Shown here piece after piece: positions 44,958 to 57,552 of a stretch of DNA of 64,000 bases. The notes beneath the pieces are model-generated. The model was not told the origin of the DNA and searched no databases. It was given only the letters and a program-made list of their open reading frames with translations. Made by a program: the position numbers and the translations under genes. The stretch covers positions 55,225,740 through 55,289,739 of the forward strand of contig CM040421.1 of the NCBI GenBank assembly GCA_022702705.1, written 5' to 3'. The stretch's first letter is position 1. Each line of letters begins with the position of its first letter. Origin of the DNA: Papilionanthe hookeriana x Papilionanthe teres (Eukaryota; Streptophyta; Magnoliopsida; Asparagales; Orchidaceae).

Positions 44958-47640
44958 ACCACCCTCTCGGCCATGAAAGAGGTGCTGAACCAACCTTAAG
45001 GAAACTGCGCCAAAATCATTCCAGACCACTCTCCACACATAGAGCACTTGATTCCCCCGGATTCCAGCCCAATTCCCTCCAAGTCGAGCTCGATTTTGAG
45101 TTCGAACTTCGAGCACAAAAACCGGGACACTTCTTCACGGTGGACCAATCCCCAAATTGATTGATCCTACACCTTCACCGGACCGAGGGAAGAAGTTTAC
45201 CAGCAAAAGCCCCCTCACCGGGCCGACCATTGCTTCCGACCTCCAAGCTTTGTGATCGGGCTTGGTCGAAATCTTACCAGACGATTCACTGGGCCGAGGG
45301 ACTTCATCCGGAGCTTGCTTGGACCCAATCGAAGGTGACACAACTCTCGGATCGAAGCTTCACTTCTGCGAGCAAAGGTATGGACTCACTCTTCTTCCCG
45401 AGCTTACGGAGATTCTTCATTTAATTTGAGTCGATTTAAATACATGTTTACCATATGGATGTGTTCGTCTCCTCGAGACGAATCCATAGAAGCATAAGAA
45501 CACGAAAATCCGTTGAGAATCGAGTGAGAAATTAGGGTTAGAAGGTTGACGGTCACGGGTGCACACCAGTCGTAGACGATGACCAGGAGCCGTCGGATCG
45601 AGCGTGTATCGAGTGGACGGTCTGGATTGAGCCGGACAGCGCGTTGGTACGTAATCCGCGGGGCCCTGGATCGCTGAGTCGGATGGCGTCGCCGAATCAG
45701 AAGACGACACACGGCGCTTCGGAGATGCCTAGGATGAGTTGGCGCCGCGTGGATAAGTAGGAAATTAGGTTATTTTCCTATTTATTTAATTCCCTAAACT
45801 TCAAAAATGCATAACTTTGTGTAGGAAAATCAGAAAAATAAAATAAAAATACCCTCTTGCTCAGTGAACAGAGGAGAATAATGTGAAAAAGAAATCATTC
45901 AATTTCATTGAGTATTTGATTTTTAATAATTTATTTACTATCTGTACATTTTCAATTCCCCATGCATGTATACAATTCACCATGGCATGAGACCATAGGG
46001 CTTTTGAAGCCTCTGAATTTGGGAACATTTCCTGAATTTTCCAAAGTCAGAGGCCATCCCTACGAAGAGTTATTAATTTTTCAATCCTAGGTTCTTATTC
46101 TGAGTATTTTAATTCTAATAATCAGCATATTGTGAAATAAATTCTAGGAAAATTTGGTTATGTTTATTATGACCAGAGGACCCTAGGAAAAATAGGTTTT
46201 GAGTTAACTCACTTGGAATAACCCTAATTGGCTTAAACACCCAAAATGGAGTTCTAATTAATTAGAGCTAATCACACATCAAATTGACTTGAATTCAAGT
46301 CTCCACTGACCTTTAGGATCAGAGGAACCCACCATAAAAGTTTGAAGTCAATTGGACTTGGTTAGGCCTATCAAATGGGTTGATTAAGCCATTTAGCCAA
46401 AATTAAACTCAAAAAATTCATAACTTTCAAAATCCTTTTCAAAAATTCACCAAATTGGTTTTGGAGCCTCTCTGATATCAGGGGAATTTAAGAAAATTAA
46501 AATAGCAATTTTCCAAAAAAAAGTTGGTTTTTTGCATTATTTTAATATTTTTAATAATTAAAAAATAATAAAAATCACAAAAATAATAAAATTCACCAAA
46601 ATGTCACATTTTGAATTTTAATCATTTAGGAATAAATCTGATATTTTTCTTAAGTCTCTATGATGAGATATTAAATTTTAAAGCCCTAAGGTAATTTTAA
46701 AATTGAAAAATGTATTTTCTAGCATTTCCACTAAAATAATTATAATAAATCAAAGAAAAATCAAAAAATTATAAAAATTAGTTCTTTGGTTTCCTTGATA
46801 TCAGAGAAATTTTTAAAAAATATAAAATTCATTTTTCAACCTTTATTTTATTTTTAAATTAATTAATACTCCAAAACTCAAAATAATTATAATAAAAAGA
46901 ATATAATTCAAAAAATCACCAAAATTGGTACAAGTGGTTCTCTGGTCATTAGGAATGTCCCATAATTTTCTTAAGGATAGAAATTTTCCCTTGTTCATGT
47001 TATTGAATTTTCCTTGGAAATCCTTATTTTCCACCAAAAATAATTACATAAATAAATTAAATACAGAAAAATCACATTTTCTCCTCTAATGTCTTTATTG
47101 ACATATGAGAGAAGTCACATAAAAATTTTAAGTTCACTTAAGCTCAATTTAGTGAGTTATGGAATTATTAAGCTTGAAGGGCAAAATGGTAATTAAAATT
47201 TTAACCCTTAATTAAAAAACTTTAGGCTTAATAAAATGAAAGAGTAAAATATTTGATCTTAACCTGATTTGGATGATTGAAATTTAAATAATTAAAGGGT
47301 AGAAACCTACCATATAATTTAAAAATAATTAAAAATAAACCTTAATTAAATAATTAATTAAATTTGGAAGAATAATAAAAAAATTAGAATTATTAAAATA
47401 GGGATGTAATTAGGAAGAGATTTATTCTTTAATCTAAAAAAATCCCTAAATTAATCACCTCTATAATATTTAATTCTTAATAAAAATGATAATCCAAACT
47501 CAAGATTTAAAATACTAAAAGACTTAATCATTAAATTAAATTAAAATTAAAACATTTAAACTAAATTCAATCAAAATTTCAATTAAATTAATACTTTAAC
47601 AATTAAATTAAATCATCTTTAAAACATAAGAAAAAATAAA

Positions 47641-47877
47641 ATATTAAATTAAAATTAAAATAAAATTAAATTAAATTAACTTAAATTAAATTAAATTAAA
47701 TTAAAACCACATTAAATTAAATTAAATTAAATTAAATTAAAGCATGTTAAATTAAATTAAATTAAATAAAAAATAAAATCAAATTAAAATAAAATTTAAA
47801 TTAAATTAAAATTAAAAATAAAATTAAATTTAAAACTAAACCAAATTAAATTAAATTAAATTAAATTAAATTAAATA
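47641..47877. repeat. (TTAAA)n array within X copy c
   Basis: Runs of AAATT/TTAAA with short interruptions over about 240 bases. In copy b the matching interval holds a different array (GGTCTAACCC words). Confidence 0.85.
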
Positions 47878-49987
47878 TAACATCACCTAAGACATAAAGA
47901 ATTCAAAAATAAATCTAAAATAACTTGAACACTATTCCAAACTTAAACCCATTAATTGAAATTAAGTTAAATCATAAATCATTTGAACATCCATTTGCCC
48001 TCGAAAGCTCTTGTTGTCATAACTCCTAAATGGAGTGTTAAGTGAAGTGTTACTTCATTCATAGGATATTCAAATGTCCTAGTTCATCGAGCGAAGATAA
48101 CAAAACTCGAACTCCTGGACGATTAATTCATTTGTATAATTAAATTCTCTTGGACTTAAAATAATCCTAGAAATATTGAAAAGATGTTTAAGATTCGTCT
48201 TAAGCACTTCCTCAATATGATAGGATGTTTATAAGAACAATTGAACTTAATTATTCTTTGATGAAGAAAATCGTCCCCAAACTAAAACACAAGAACCTAG
48301 ACCTCATAGGAAATGACTAGCTATAGGATTAGGAACTTGGTAGAAAACCATAACCCTTCCCTTAGCTTTACCTAGGAACTTGCTTTAAATGATTAAATAT
48401 CCTAAATTGTGTTTAAGTGTAGCTTGGGATGACGGGAAGACCCTCCAGGTACGCTTTTATTTTATTGCAATTTACCTTATTGCAATTAATTTAATCGCAT
48501 CACACTTACCTTTCTTGCATGATAAACAACTGTTGCATGAAAACCAAAACTTTTAGGGTAGTCCCTAAAACTGAAACCAAAACTAAATTAAAATTCATTA
48601 CAAGATAAAATTCATCGCCACAACATTTCAAAATATAAAACAACTCAAAATTTAATCACAAAACGTAACAACAAAACTACAATTATAACTAAATTAAAAC
48701 GTCTTGTTGGATGATCGGGAATACCTCGGATGATGTAACCTACGTGTTGCTAACGGGATTTCCCACGGTCTAAATGAAAGTGTGGAACTCATTCGGTTGA
48801 GTTTAGCAAATTCATCCGGACTAAGTGAATCCGATAAAAATAACGATGCCGGAAGGATGGAACCGTGGGATCTTAACCGGTGTTGTTATAATCAACTTTA
48901 AGATTTGTTTTAATTAAAACATAAAAAACACTTGGACTTTAAGATTTCTAAAACAAAACACTTTTCTCATCTCTTGATTTTCACCTTCTATAACTAAACC
49001 TCTGCAACAACAAGGAGATCGAAGCATTGTGGGCAGCACGGCCATCGTCGTCAGCAAAACTGAAATCTACATCAGCAAAACCATGCTTAGAATTAAATAA
49101 CCAAACCATAGGACTTCGAGGTAGTTTGCCTAGTGCAACATAAATCCTCAACCTTTTGTTAGGTATTTGCATTGCAAATTAAGCCCTAACCGGTCTTAGG
49201 ACTCCGAGGTAGTCGTTCGGTACGACATAAACCCTCACATCTTCGAGGCTGTTTGTATGATTGTGTCATACGAATATAAGTCCTAATTAATTAAAATTGG
49301 CAAGATCAAAACATTAAATAAACATTAGGATTTTCCTAAATTCAAGCCAAACAATAGGATAGTCGGGAAATTACCAAAATTCGCTTCGAATCTGTAATTT
49401 CTCCTACCTTTCTTCCTTTGAATTCCCAAAACAAAATGTTCCAAACTTGATCCATTCCCTATTGAAATTCTAAAATTCAATCCTCGAAAACTTAAACTTT
49501 GAAATTCTTGAGAGCGAGAACTACGATTATTATCGAGAGTTTTCTTAGGTGATTCCTGTCACTTAAGATGTAATTAACTATAGGGGCTTGCCCTTATAGG
49601 GAATTTTAAGAACCCAGGTAATATAAACCCTGTTTAATTCATTTATATTAAGCAGGGGAACTTGTCGGCTTATAAAATTGGTTCGCAGACCAAACGGATG
49701 TCATAAATCTTCTAGTTTATTTAACCGAGCCACATCATCAAGCAGTGTGTCTACTTTCCGGGATAGATATACAGTTTGTGGTGCGGTGCTCATTTATATA
49801 AACTATTTGGGATGTGAGATCGGTTTGATTTCATATCTTAAAACCTTTAAACTTAAAATTATTTTTAAAATCAAATACTACTTTTCAAATTATTTATTTA
49901 AATTAAATTAAAAATTCGCCGACAATTTCTGTAGGCGACCTCTTTTCAAAAATACAACACATAACTTAAAAATATGCCGACAGCGTA

Positions 49988-51270
49988 AATTTGGACCTGA
50001 AAATCTTATACCCTACAATTCAAAATTAGAACGCACTGTTAGAAGAATTAGAAAACTGAGAAAAGAATCTAGAAATCCTGACACAATGGAAAACAACATA
50101 AACAACCAAGGAATAGAAAATGAACATCAATCCAAATCTCTAAGAGATTACACTAACCCTACAATAGATGAAATTCACTTAGCTATCCAAAACCCTGATG
50201 TAACTGCTAATTCATTGAGCTTAAACCTGCAATTATCCAAATGGTACAAAACAATCAATTCGGCGGAACTTCTAACAAAGATCCTAATTTACATCTTGTG
50301 AGTTTTCTAGAACTTTGTGCCACTTTTAAATATGACAGTTTCTGATGATGCTGTCAGACTTAGACTTTTTCCTTTTTCACTATGGGACAAGGCTAAGGTT
50401 TGGTTAAATTCATTAGCACTAGGATCTATTAGAACTTGGGGGGAACTTTCACAAAAAATTTTATCAAAGTATTTTCCACCATCTAAGACTGCTAAGCTTA
50501 GAAACGATATGACATCTTTCAGTCCTTATGAGGGAGAATCGATATACGAATCTTGGGAAAGATTTAAAGATCTTCTTAGGAGATGTCCACATCATGCTTT
50601 ACCAGATTGGTTAATTATTCAAACTTTTTATAATTGATTAGTAGGATCTCTTAAATCCATCATTGATGCTGCTGCTGGTGGATCACTAATGTCGAAACCT
50701 TTTGAAGAAGCTTAGGCTTTAATCAAAGAAATGGCTACCAATAATTTTCAATGGCCCGCTGAAAGGATAAATCCTAAGAAAGTAGCCAGTATTCATGATT
50801 TGGATGCTTTAACTATGATAGTTTCTCAAATTGATGCTCTTTTAAAGAAAATAGATCAATACGGAATGAATTATTCTCAAACGCCTCTAGTGTTAGAAGA
50901 AAATTCATTGGGACAAATTATAGATGCTTAATCTTCATATAAAACTTTAAATTTGATAAATAATAGACAAAATAACCCTTATTCAAACTACTATAATCCA
51001 CGTTGGAAGAATCATCCAAACTTTAATTGGAATAACCTTGGTAATGCTAATCCTGTTAATTCTCAGTGGGGGAACAATCGTGTAAACCCATTAAGAAATG
51101 TAAACAATCTGGGTAATTCTAATTATAGACCTTCTAATCCACCAGGCTTTTATAACAATTCACAATTTAAGGAGAAGAAGCTGTCTATGGAAGAACTAGT
51201 TTTGAATATGGGAAATCAATTACAAAATTAATGAGCTACTATTAAAAACATAGAAAACCAATTTGGGCAT
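49988..51270 (+). pseudogene. gag: Athila gag of element 2, broken
   Basis: Upstream wording (TACAATTCAAAATTAGAACG) equals the PYDSELERT segment of element 1, so X was inserted within or just before the original gag start. An ATG at 50086 opens MENNINNQGIENEHQSKSLR, then RDYTNPTIDEIH. After a shift near 50300, 50317-50637 is open: LRLFPFSLWDKAKVWLNSLA, then KYFPPSKTAKLRNDMTSF and ESWERFKDLLRRCPHHALPD. After a stop come the MATNNFQWPAE segment and an Asn-rich part, NPYSNYYNPRWKNHPNFNW. That tail is the usual Athila gag end and has no CCHC knuckle. The gene is broken at five or more places. Confidence 0.9.
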
Positions 51271-52430
51271 ATTGCTACTGCACTGAGCAATAGACCTGTT
51301 GGAACTTTACCTTGCAATGTTGATGTATATCCTAAAGGCCAAGGAAAAGAACAGATCAAGGCTATTCAATTAAGAAGTGTAAAAGAGTTGGAAACAAGGG
51401 GCCAGAAAGAAACTGTAGTTGAAAAGGAAAAGTAGAAAATGAAGGAGAAAATGAAAGTTTATATCCTGATTATCCTCTGAAACTTATAAAAATTACTGTT
51501 GAAATACCACCACCACCATTTCCTCAAAGACAAACAAGACAAGGGAAAAAGATTTGTTAAATTCTTAGACATTTTAAAAAAATTGTCAATAAATATTCCT
51601 TTTGTTGAAGTTTTGGAACAAATGCCTAATTATGTTAAATTTATGAAGGATATACTCAACAAAAAGAGGAAGTTACTAGATCATGAGACTGTTGCACTCA
51701 GTGAAGAGTATAGTGCTATAATTCAGAAAAAGCTTCATGAAAAACTTAAAGATCCTGGTAGTTTTACTATCCCGTGTGCTATTGGTGAAAAATTTTATGG
51801 ACGAGCATTATGTGATTTGGGAGCTAGCATAAATCTGATGCCTCTATCAACTTTTATGAGACTGGGAATATGAGAGATTGCACCAACTTCTGTAACTCTA
51901 CAGTTAGCTGATCGATCTATTACACATCCTAAAGGAGTTGTAGAAGATGTTCTGGTTAAGGTTGATAAAATTATCTTTCCTGTAGACTTTATCATTTTAG
52001 ATATGGAAGAAGACAAAGAAATACATATCATTTTAGGAAGACCATTCCTAGCTACAGGAAGAGTCATGATAGATGTTTAAAAAGGAGAGTTGACTATGAG
52101 AGTAAATGATCAGGAAGTGACCTTTAACATCTCAAAGTCAATGAAATATCCTTCAATAAAAAAAGATGATGAATGTTTTAGAATGGAGACATGCGACTAT
52201 TTGAGAAAAGAATATTTCAGAGAAAAATTTGAAGAACATAAAGATATGGAAAACGATAATTATGATGAAATTGATAACAAAGAAGCTGATTATGTTCAGG
52301 AACAATTTGAAACGCTCGATTCAACAGTACCAGAGAACGAAATCTTAATTCCATCTATTGTGAAACCACCTGAACTTGAATTAAAGACTCTTCCAAATCA
52401 TTTGAAGTATGCATTTTTAGGAGAGTGATC
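51271..52430 (+). pseudogene. Protease and linker of element 2, broken
   Basis: It holds FVKFLDILKKLSINIPFVEV, FTIPCAIGEKFYGRALCDLG and the active-site stretch DLGASINLMP (51814-51843), the Athila form of the retropepsin D-S/T-G motif. After a stop at 51871 it continues with LADRSITHPKGVVEDVLVKV, ILGRPFLATGR and, after another stop, KGELTMRVNDQEVTFN and an acidic linker to 52428. It processes Gag-Pol in a live element. It is the best guide to what element 1 lost. Confidence 0.9.
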
Positions 52431-52440
52431 AATATTACCA

Positions 52441-53975
52441 GTGATTGTATCCTCGGACTTAAATGAAATTCAAGAACAAAAATTAATAGATACATTAAAA
52501 AAGTACAAAAGAGCTTTTGGTTGGACTCTGGCTGATATAAATGGAATTAGCCCTTCTATTTGTATGCACAGAATTTTATTGAATGATGAACATAAACCAA
52601 GAATTGATCCACAAAGGAGATTGAACCCTATTATGAAAGAAGTAGTTAAAAAAGAGACTTTATAATGGTTAGATGCTGGAATTATATATCCTATTTCGGA
52701 TAGTGCTTTGGTAAGCCCAATTCATTGTGTTCTTAAGAAAGGAGGAGTGACTGTTGAAGCAAATGAGAATAATGAATTAATATCTATCAGGCAAGTTACT
52801 GGGTGGCGTATTTGTATTGATTATAGAAAATTAAATTTTGCTACTAGGAAAGATCACTTCCCTTTATCATTTCTAGACCAAATGTTGGATAGACTTGCTG
52901 GGCACAAATATTTTTGTTTTTTAGATGGATATACCGGTTACCATCAAATTCCTATTGCTCCTGAGGATCAAGAGAAAACTACATTTACTAATCCTTATGG
53001 AACTTTTGCTTTTCGAAGAATGCCTTTCGGATTATGTAATGCACCTGCAACATTCCAGAGATGTATGATGTCTATATTTAGTAAGTTAATTGATGATGGA
53101 ATAGAAGTGTTTATGGATGATTTTTCTATATTTGGAACATCATATGACGCATACTTAAATCATCTTGAAAAAGTTTTGGAGTTATGCGAAAAAATTAATT
53201 TAGTTCTAAATTGGGAGAAATGTCAATTTAAGGTTGTAGGAGGAATTGTATTAGGGCATAAAATTTCAGAAAATGGCATAGAAGTTGACCCTGCAAAAAT
53301 TCAAGTTATAGTTAAACTACCACCTCCTACTACAGTGAGAGGGGTAAGAAGTTTTCTTGGACATGCTGGTTTTTACAGGCATTATATTAAAGATTTTTCA
53401 AAAATTATCAAACCTCTATGCCAACTTTTAGAAAAGGACAAGAAATTTGAATTTACTGAAGACTGCTTGAACGCCTTTAAGTTATTAAAGGATAAACTAA
53501 TCACAGCACCTACAATAGTTTTACTTGACTGGGAGAAACCATTTGAATTAATGTGCGTTGCTAGTGATTATGCTATTGGAGTTGTTCTTGGACAAAGATA
53601 TGATAAGATTTTTAAAGTTATATACTACGCTAGTAGAACTCTTAACGATGTTCAAATTAACTATACGGTTACTGAAAAAGAGTTATTGGCTATTGTGTAT
53701 GCTTTTGACAAATTCAGATCTTATTTAATTGGGACTAAATGTATTGTGCATACTGATCACTCTGCTATTAAGTATCTGATGTAAAAGAAGGATACCAAAC
53801 CAAGATTAATCAAATGGATACTTTTGATGCAAGAATTTGATTTTGTGGTAATTGATAGAAAGGGAGCTGATAATCAAATTGTTGATCATTTGTCGAGATT
53901 AGAATATCATGAATTATCTGACACCGACAATGAAATTACAGACAGTTTCCCTGATGAACAACTTTATAATATTAA
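52441..53975 (+). pseudogene. pol: Reverse transcriptase and RNase H of element 2, nearly intact
   Basis: The fingers start at AFGWTLADINGISPSICMHR, a stop at 52663 (TAA where element 1 has Lys), then an open run of 358 codons (52708-53784). That run holds the palm, with FRRMPFGLCNAPATFQRCMM and the catalytic FMDD (53110-53121), the connection (VRGVRSFLGHAGFYRHYIKD) and RNase H (DYAIGVVLGQ, TEKELLAIVYAF, HTDHSAIKYLM). A single stop at 53782 interrupts, and RNase H finishes in 53824-53975 (GADNQIVDHLSRLEY). This is the longest frame in the window and the clearest lineage marker for Athila. Confidence 0.95.
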
Positions 53976-53978
53976 TGA

Positions 53979-55242
53979 GTGGAAATACCTTGGTATGCTG
54001 ATATAGTTAAATATATTGTAAGTGATATTTTACAACCTATGATAACACTGCAGCAACTGAAAAAATTCATTCATGAGGCAAAAGCATATTTTTGGGATGA
54101 ACCATATTTATATAAGCAATGTAAGGATCTTATTATTAGGAGATGTGTGCCTTATAAAGGAACTGAACTGATTATTCAAAAATTCCATGATTCTGAATTT
54201 GGAGGATATTTTGGGACTGACAAAATTGCGCATAAAATTTTACAAGCTAGATTTTATTGGCATATTCTCTTTAGAGATGTTTACAGATATATCAAAACTT
54301 GTGATATATGCCAACGAGTAGGCAATATATCTTGAAGAAATGAAATACCTCTGAATGTTAAAAGTTGAGATCTTTGATGTTTGGGGATTAGATTTCATGG
54401 GACCATTTATTCCTTCATTTGGGAACTTATATATATTGGTTGCAGTTGATTATGTATCAAAGTGGATTGAAGCACAAGCTTTACCTCGTTGTGATGCTAA
54501 AAATGTTTCAAGATTCTTAATGAAAAAATATTTTCTCAATATACAGAATGCCGAAAGTGATTAACACTGACGGAGGATCCCATTTCAGGAATAAATATAT
54601 TCAGAGATTGGCATAAAAGTTTAATATTATTCATAGAATCTATACTGCTTATCATCCTTGGACCAGTGGGTTAGTTGAAGTTTCTAATCGAGAGATTAAA
54701 TGAATTTTAGAAAAGACTATAAACACTAGTAGATTAGATTGGTCTACGAGAGTGCATACTGCATTATGGGCATACATGACTGCTTATAAAACTCCTATTT
54801 GAATGACTCCTTACAGACTCATTTTTGGAAAGACTTGTCACTTACCAGTAGAGTTGGAGCATAAAGCATATTGGGCGATTAAAGAATTCAATTATAATTT
54901 GAAAAATGCTGGTGAGAAGAGATTGTTACAAATGAATGAATTGGAAGAATTAAGAAATAAATCTTATGATAACGACAGAATTTATAAGGAGAAATTGAAG
55001 TTAAGGCATGATCGGAAGATTAACAGAAGAACTTTAAACCAAGACACGAAGTTTTGCTTTACAATACAAGGCTGAAGTTATTCCCTGGAAAATTGAAGTC
55101 TCGTTGGTTAGGACCCTTTACTGTGACTCAAGTTTATACTTACGAAGCTGTTGAAATTGAAGATCCAAAGACTGGGAATAGATTTAAAGTAAAAAAACAC
55201 AGATTAAAACCATATTTTGAGGGTAAAAGACCCGAACTTTAA
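53979..55242 (+). pseudogene. pol: Integrase of element 2, broken
   Basis: The zinc finger has FHDSEFGGYFGTDK then TCDICQR, so the second His is Tyr here, whereas element 1 keeps it. The core begins LDFMGPFIPSFGNLYILV. After a shift near 54545 the second Asp survives (TDGGSHF wording, about 54568) and the Glu lies in LVEVSNRE. The 54803-55075 frame holds TPYRLIFGKTCHLPVELEHK, a standard integrase stretch. The last frame (55054-55242) ends SRWLGPFTVTQV and HRLKPYFEGKRPEL with no chromodomain. At least five stops or shifts. Confidence 0.92.
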
Positions 55243-55293
55243 AGAGGTTTTAATGCTTAGTTAACCTGAATAACACTTGAATAAGTCGGGCTG

Positions 55294-55331
55294 ACGACGT
55301 TAAACCAAGCGCTTTATGGGAGGCAACCCAT
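55294..55331 (+). promoter_or_regulatory. Conserved motif directly after pol (element 2)
   Basis: ACGACGTTAAACCAAGCGCT then TTATGGGAGGCAACCCATA differs from the element 1 string (21985-22023) at only two positions. It is the counterpart at the same place. Confidence 0.65.
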
Positions 55332-55485
55332 AGTTATTTTTATTTGTTGAGTATTTGTTTGAATTTATCATTAGTATGTGGTAGTATTGAATTTTGTTGC
55401 TCGTATTTACCCTTTGATCATCATGGAATTTAGATCCATAGAAAAAATTTGGAACGCATTCGGACCATGGTGTTTACGTGTAAAT

Positions 55486-55620
55486 TTTGCCTTGGGCACC
55501 AATGGCAAGCTCGACGCCACCGACGATGGGTTTTTCCCGAGAGTCCTGACATTTAAATTGCACAAGTCCGCCGACGGCAACATCGAGGCCGCTGACGGTG
55601 AGATCGACGAGTGGACAATT
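55486..55620 (+). repeat. GC-rich module before ORF A (element 2)
   Basis: The sequence holds TTGGGCACCAATGGCAAGC, CGACGCCACCGACGATGGG, TTTTTCCCGAGAGTCCTGAC, ATTTAAATTGCAC, CCGCCGACGGCAACATCGAG and GCCGCTGACGGTGAGATCGA. The LTR module (60386-60500) and the pre-ORF B module (57290-57410) share the TTTTTCC(C/T)(A/G)AGAGT core and GCCGACGGC/GAGATCGA words. A frame (55378-55632) reads through it but has no family match. Confidence 0.7.
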
Positions 55621-55735
55621 TCTGGAGTTTGAAATGACGGTTTTAGGCGAAATTTTCCCCTATAATGTTCCAGAGTCGGTTCCTAAACTCCCCATTACCC
55701 AAAAATAAATTGAAACTCCACTGAATTCATCCCTA

Positions 55736-56893
55736 ATGGCTTCCAGTTCCACTGATTACCCTAGATTTCGAGTGTTCAACCGGAGAAAGTTCGTTAGTGC
55801 CGAGGCACAACGAATCTTCAACAAAGTGCTGACAAAGAGGAGATTAATCAAAGAAAGAGGCTTTGTGAATCGAGGATTAAACAATCCATTGAATGTGATT
55901 GAAGAGATGATCGTGCGACGACGATGGGAAGTGTTATGCTACACTACTGCCGTAGTAGTCGTTCATGTAAGACGTTTTACGCTAATTTGCATGGAATCAA
56001 CCAGGGAAACGTCTATGTGCGAGTCAGGTGGGTAACTTTTACTTCTGCATGAATTAATGAATTATATAAGATCGAGAATGTTCATGTCTGCCATTATTCC
56101 AACTCCGTCCCGACTAAAAATCTGATGAATGAGATCTACCAATATTTAACGGACGAGACTGAAGACTGGGAAATAAGAGAAAACGGGTATGTTAGTTTTT
56201 CTGCTACACTTCTAAATCCCGTATTAAAATATTGGCACTTCTTCATTTCTGCAAAGTTATTACCGACGATGAGTATTGGTAAAGTTACTAAAGAAAATGC
56301 TATTTTGAATTACTGTATTCAAATGAGACTGCCAATTGACATTGAATCGATAATTGTGAAGCCTGTTTTGGGCCTGATCGTTCAAGGATCAACTCATGGG
56401 CTTGGACATCCTTCTACAATTTTCTCACTTTGCAGCCTGTTCCAAGTTTCATATGAGATTTGGGAAAAGGTACTTCTAATATGGAAGCCTTTAGACCCAA
56501 CCAAAATGTTCTCAGCAAATGAAGATGAGAATGATATGGGCATTATTATGGATCAATCATCACATAACTCAATACCAATTCAACCTCTAGTTTTGGACAA
56601 GACGCCGGTGATCTTACACAGAATTAAGAAACTGGAAAAAGAGGTACAAATTGTGATGAATGCAATTAACAACATCTCTGATTTTTTTTTATCACGTTGA
56701 TTGGAGGATGAAAGAGCACTTTTATCACTCTGGACATATCGAAGGAAGTTTTATACGCTTAATGAGAAAGATGGGATGGATAGAATAAGACTCTACTGAA
56801 GAATTCCCTTACCGACCCTTCTATAACCTTTTCGTTCATGTTCAATCGATGGGTGATGTCAGAGGAGATACAAGCACTGAATCGGAGGAGTAG
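55736..56893 (+). pseudogene. Accessory ORF A of element 2, broken by few changes
   Basis: The ATG at 55736 opens MASSSTDYPRFRVFNRRKFV, then RRRWEVLCYTT. After a one-base shift near 55968 comes FYANLHGINQG, and after a further break 56125-56700 is open: YLTDETEDWEIRENGYVSF, LKYWHFFISAKLLPTM, VTKENAILNYCIQMRLPI, GLIVQGSTHGLGHPSTIF and a coiled-coil-like RIKKLEKEVQIVMNAIN. The reading ends SESEE-type acidic at 56893. It is the better preserved copy and shows a protein of about 385 residues. The function of the family is unknown. Confidence 0.78.
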
Positions 56894-57280
56894 TAGATCT
56901 GCTTTACTACGTATATTTCTATATGTTTAGATTTGATTTGAATCTATTTGTTTGCTTGCTTTCAAAGTTTGCTTTTAGATCTTAGTATAGTTGTGATTAA
57001 GCATGGAATGTTTGTTTTTCAGCGTTTAGAGTGTTATGGCTTGGATTGCGACGCTGAATTGATGAATTGAGGTTGAGAAAATACCTAACCTAAATGTGTT
57101 GTGTAATGTGTATTGTAACCCTTGTATTTTCTATATAATTATGATGTTTTGTGTTGTGAATGTTTATTTGTGTTAATACATTACTTATTCACTAAAATTT
57201 ATGTTTAAAATGATCAAACGGATGTCGACGAGGCTTGAAATTGATCGAAATCACAAAAATGTAGAAAATGAACTAAATTT
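56894..57280 (+). other. Spacer between ORF A and module B (element 2)
   Basis: An AT- and TG-rich non-coding spacer that parallels 23590-23970 of element 1. No gene is seen. Confidence 0.5.
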
Positions 57281-57284
57281 AAGA

Positions 57285-57412
57285 ATCTCGCCGACGGCTC
57301 CCTTGAGGCCGCATACTGCGGGTTTTTCCCAAGAGTTCTGCTATTTAATTCAATAGAGCTCGCTGACGGCACCAACGACCCCGCCGACGGCGCGATCTCA
57401 AAAATTAATTTT
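57285..57412 (+). repeat. GC-rich module before ORF B (element 2)
   Basis: The sequence holds TCGCCGACGGCTCCCTTGAG, GCCGCATACTGCGGG, TTTTTCCCAAGAGTTCTG, CTATTTAATTCAATAGAGC, TCGCTGACGGCACC and CCCCGCCGACGGCGCGATCT. The TTTTTCCCAAGAGTTCTG core is nearly the LTR's TTTTTCCTAAGAGTTCAG (60424-60441). Confidence 0.72.
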
Positions 57413-57552
57413 TAACCACAATTTTAACCAGTCAAACACCACTATTCATCATTCCAAACCTCCAAAAACCGAATATTTCGACCTAGGGCTTGAGAGATCT
57501 TGGATTTGAGGCAATTTCAACTCATTTTGACATGGGATTTCATTTTCCCTCG

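Larger units (their letters stand above)
42598..49982 (+). mobile_element. Complete family X unit (copy c), 7385 bp, coding-free LTR-like
   Basis: It begins TGTTGACC and ends GCCGACA, the TG...CA ends of an LTR, with near-inverted TGTTG/CGACA tips and a perfect 5-base duplication. I find no internal repeat of either end, no primer site, no polypurine tract and no coding frame above 102 codons. The simplest reading is a solo LTR of unusual length; a non-autonomous element is the alternative. In order: a CAAATT/CCCAAA-rich part (43100-44300), a GC-richer promoter part (44690-45760) with TATTTAAAC at 44949, and a long AT-rich part with a TTAAA array (47640-47880). Copies a, b, d, e and f are relatives. 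Confidence 0.7.

Noticed and set aside
45404..45712. Two overlapping minus-strand frames of about 100 codons in the X unit
   Set aside because: They lie in the GC-richer part of the X unit, overlap in different frames and show no motif. Copy b does not keep them.
47641..47877. Considered a telomere-like or centromere-like satellite
   Set aside because: TTAAA words are irregular and short. This is a simple AT array and not a plant telomere (TTTAGGG) or a 150-180-bp satellite.
42598..49982. Considered an ordinary two-LTR retrotransposon
   Set aside because: Neither end is repeated inside the unit by eye, and there is no primer site, polypurine tract or coding sequence. A dot-plot could overturn this.
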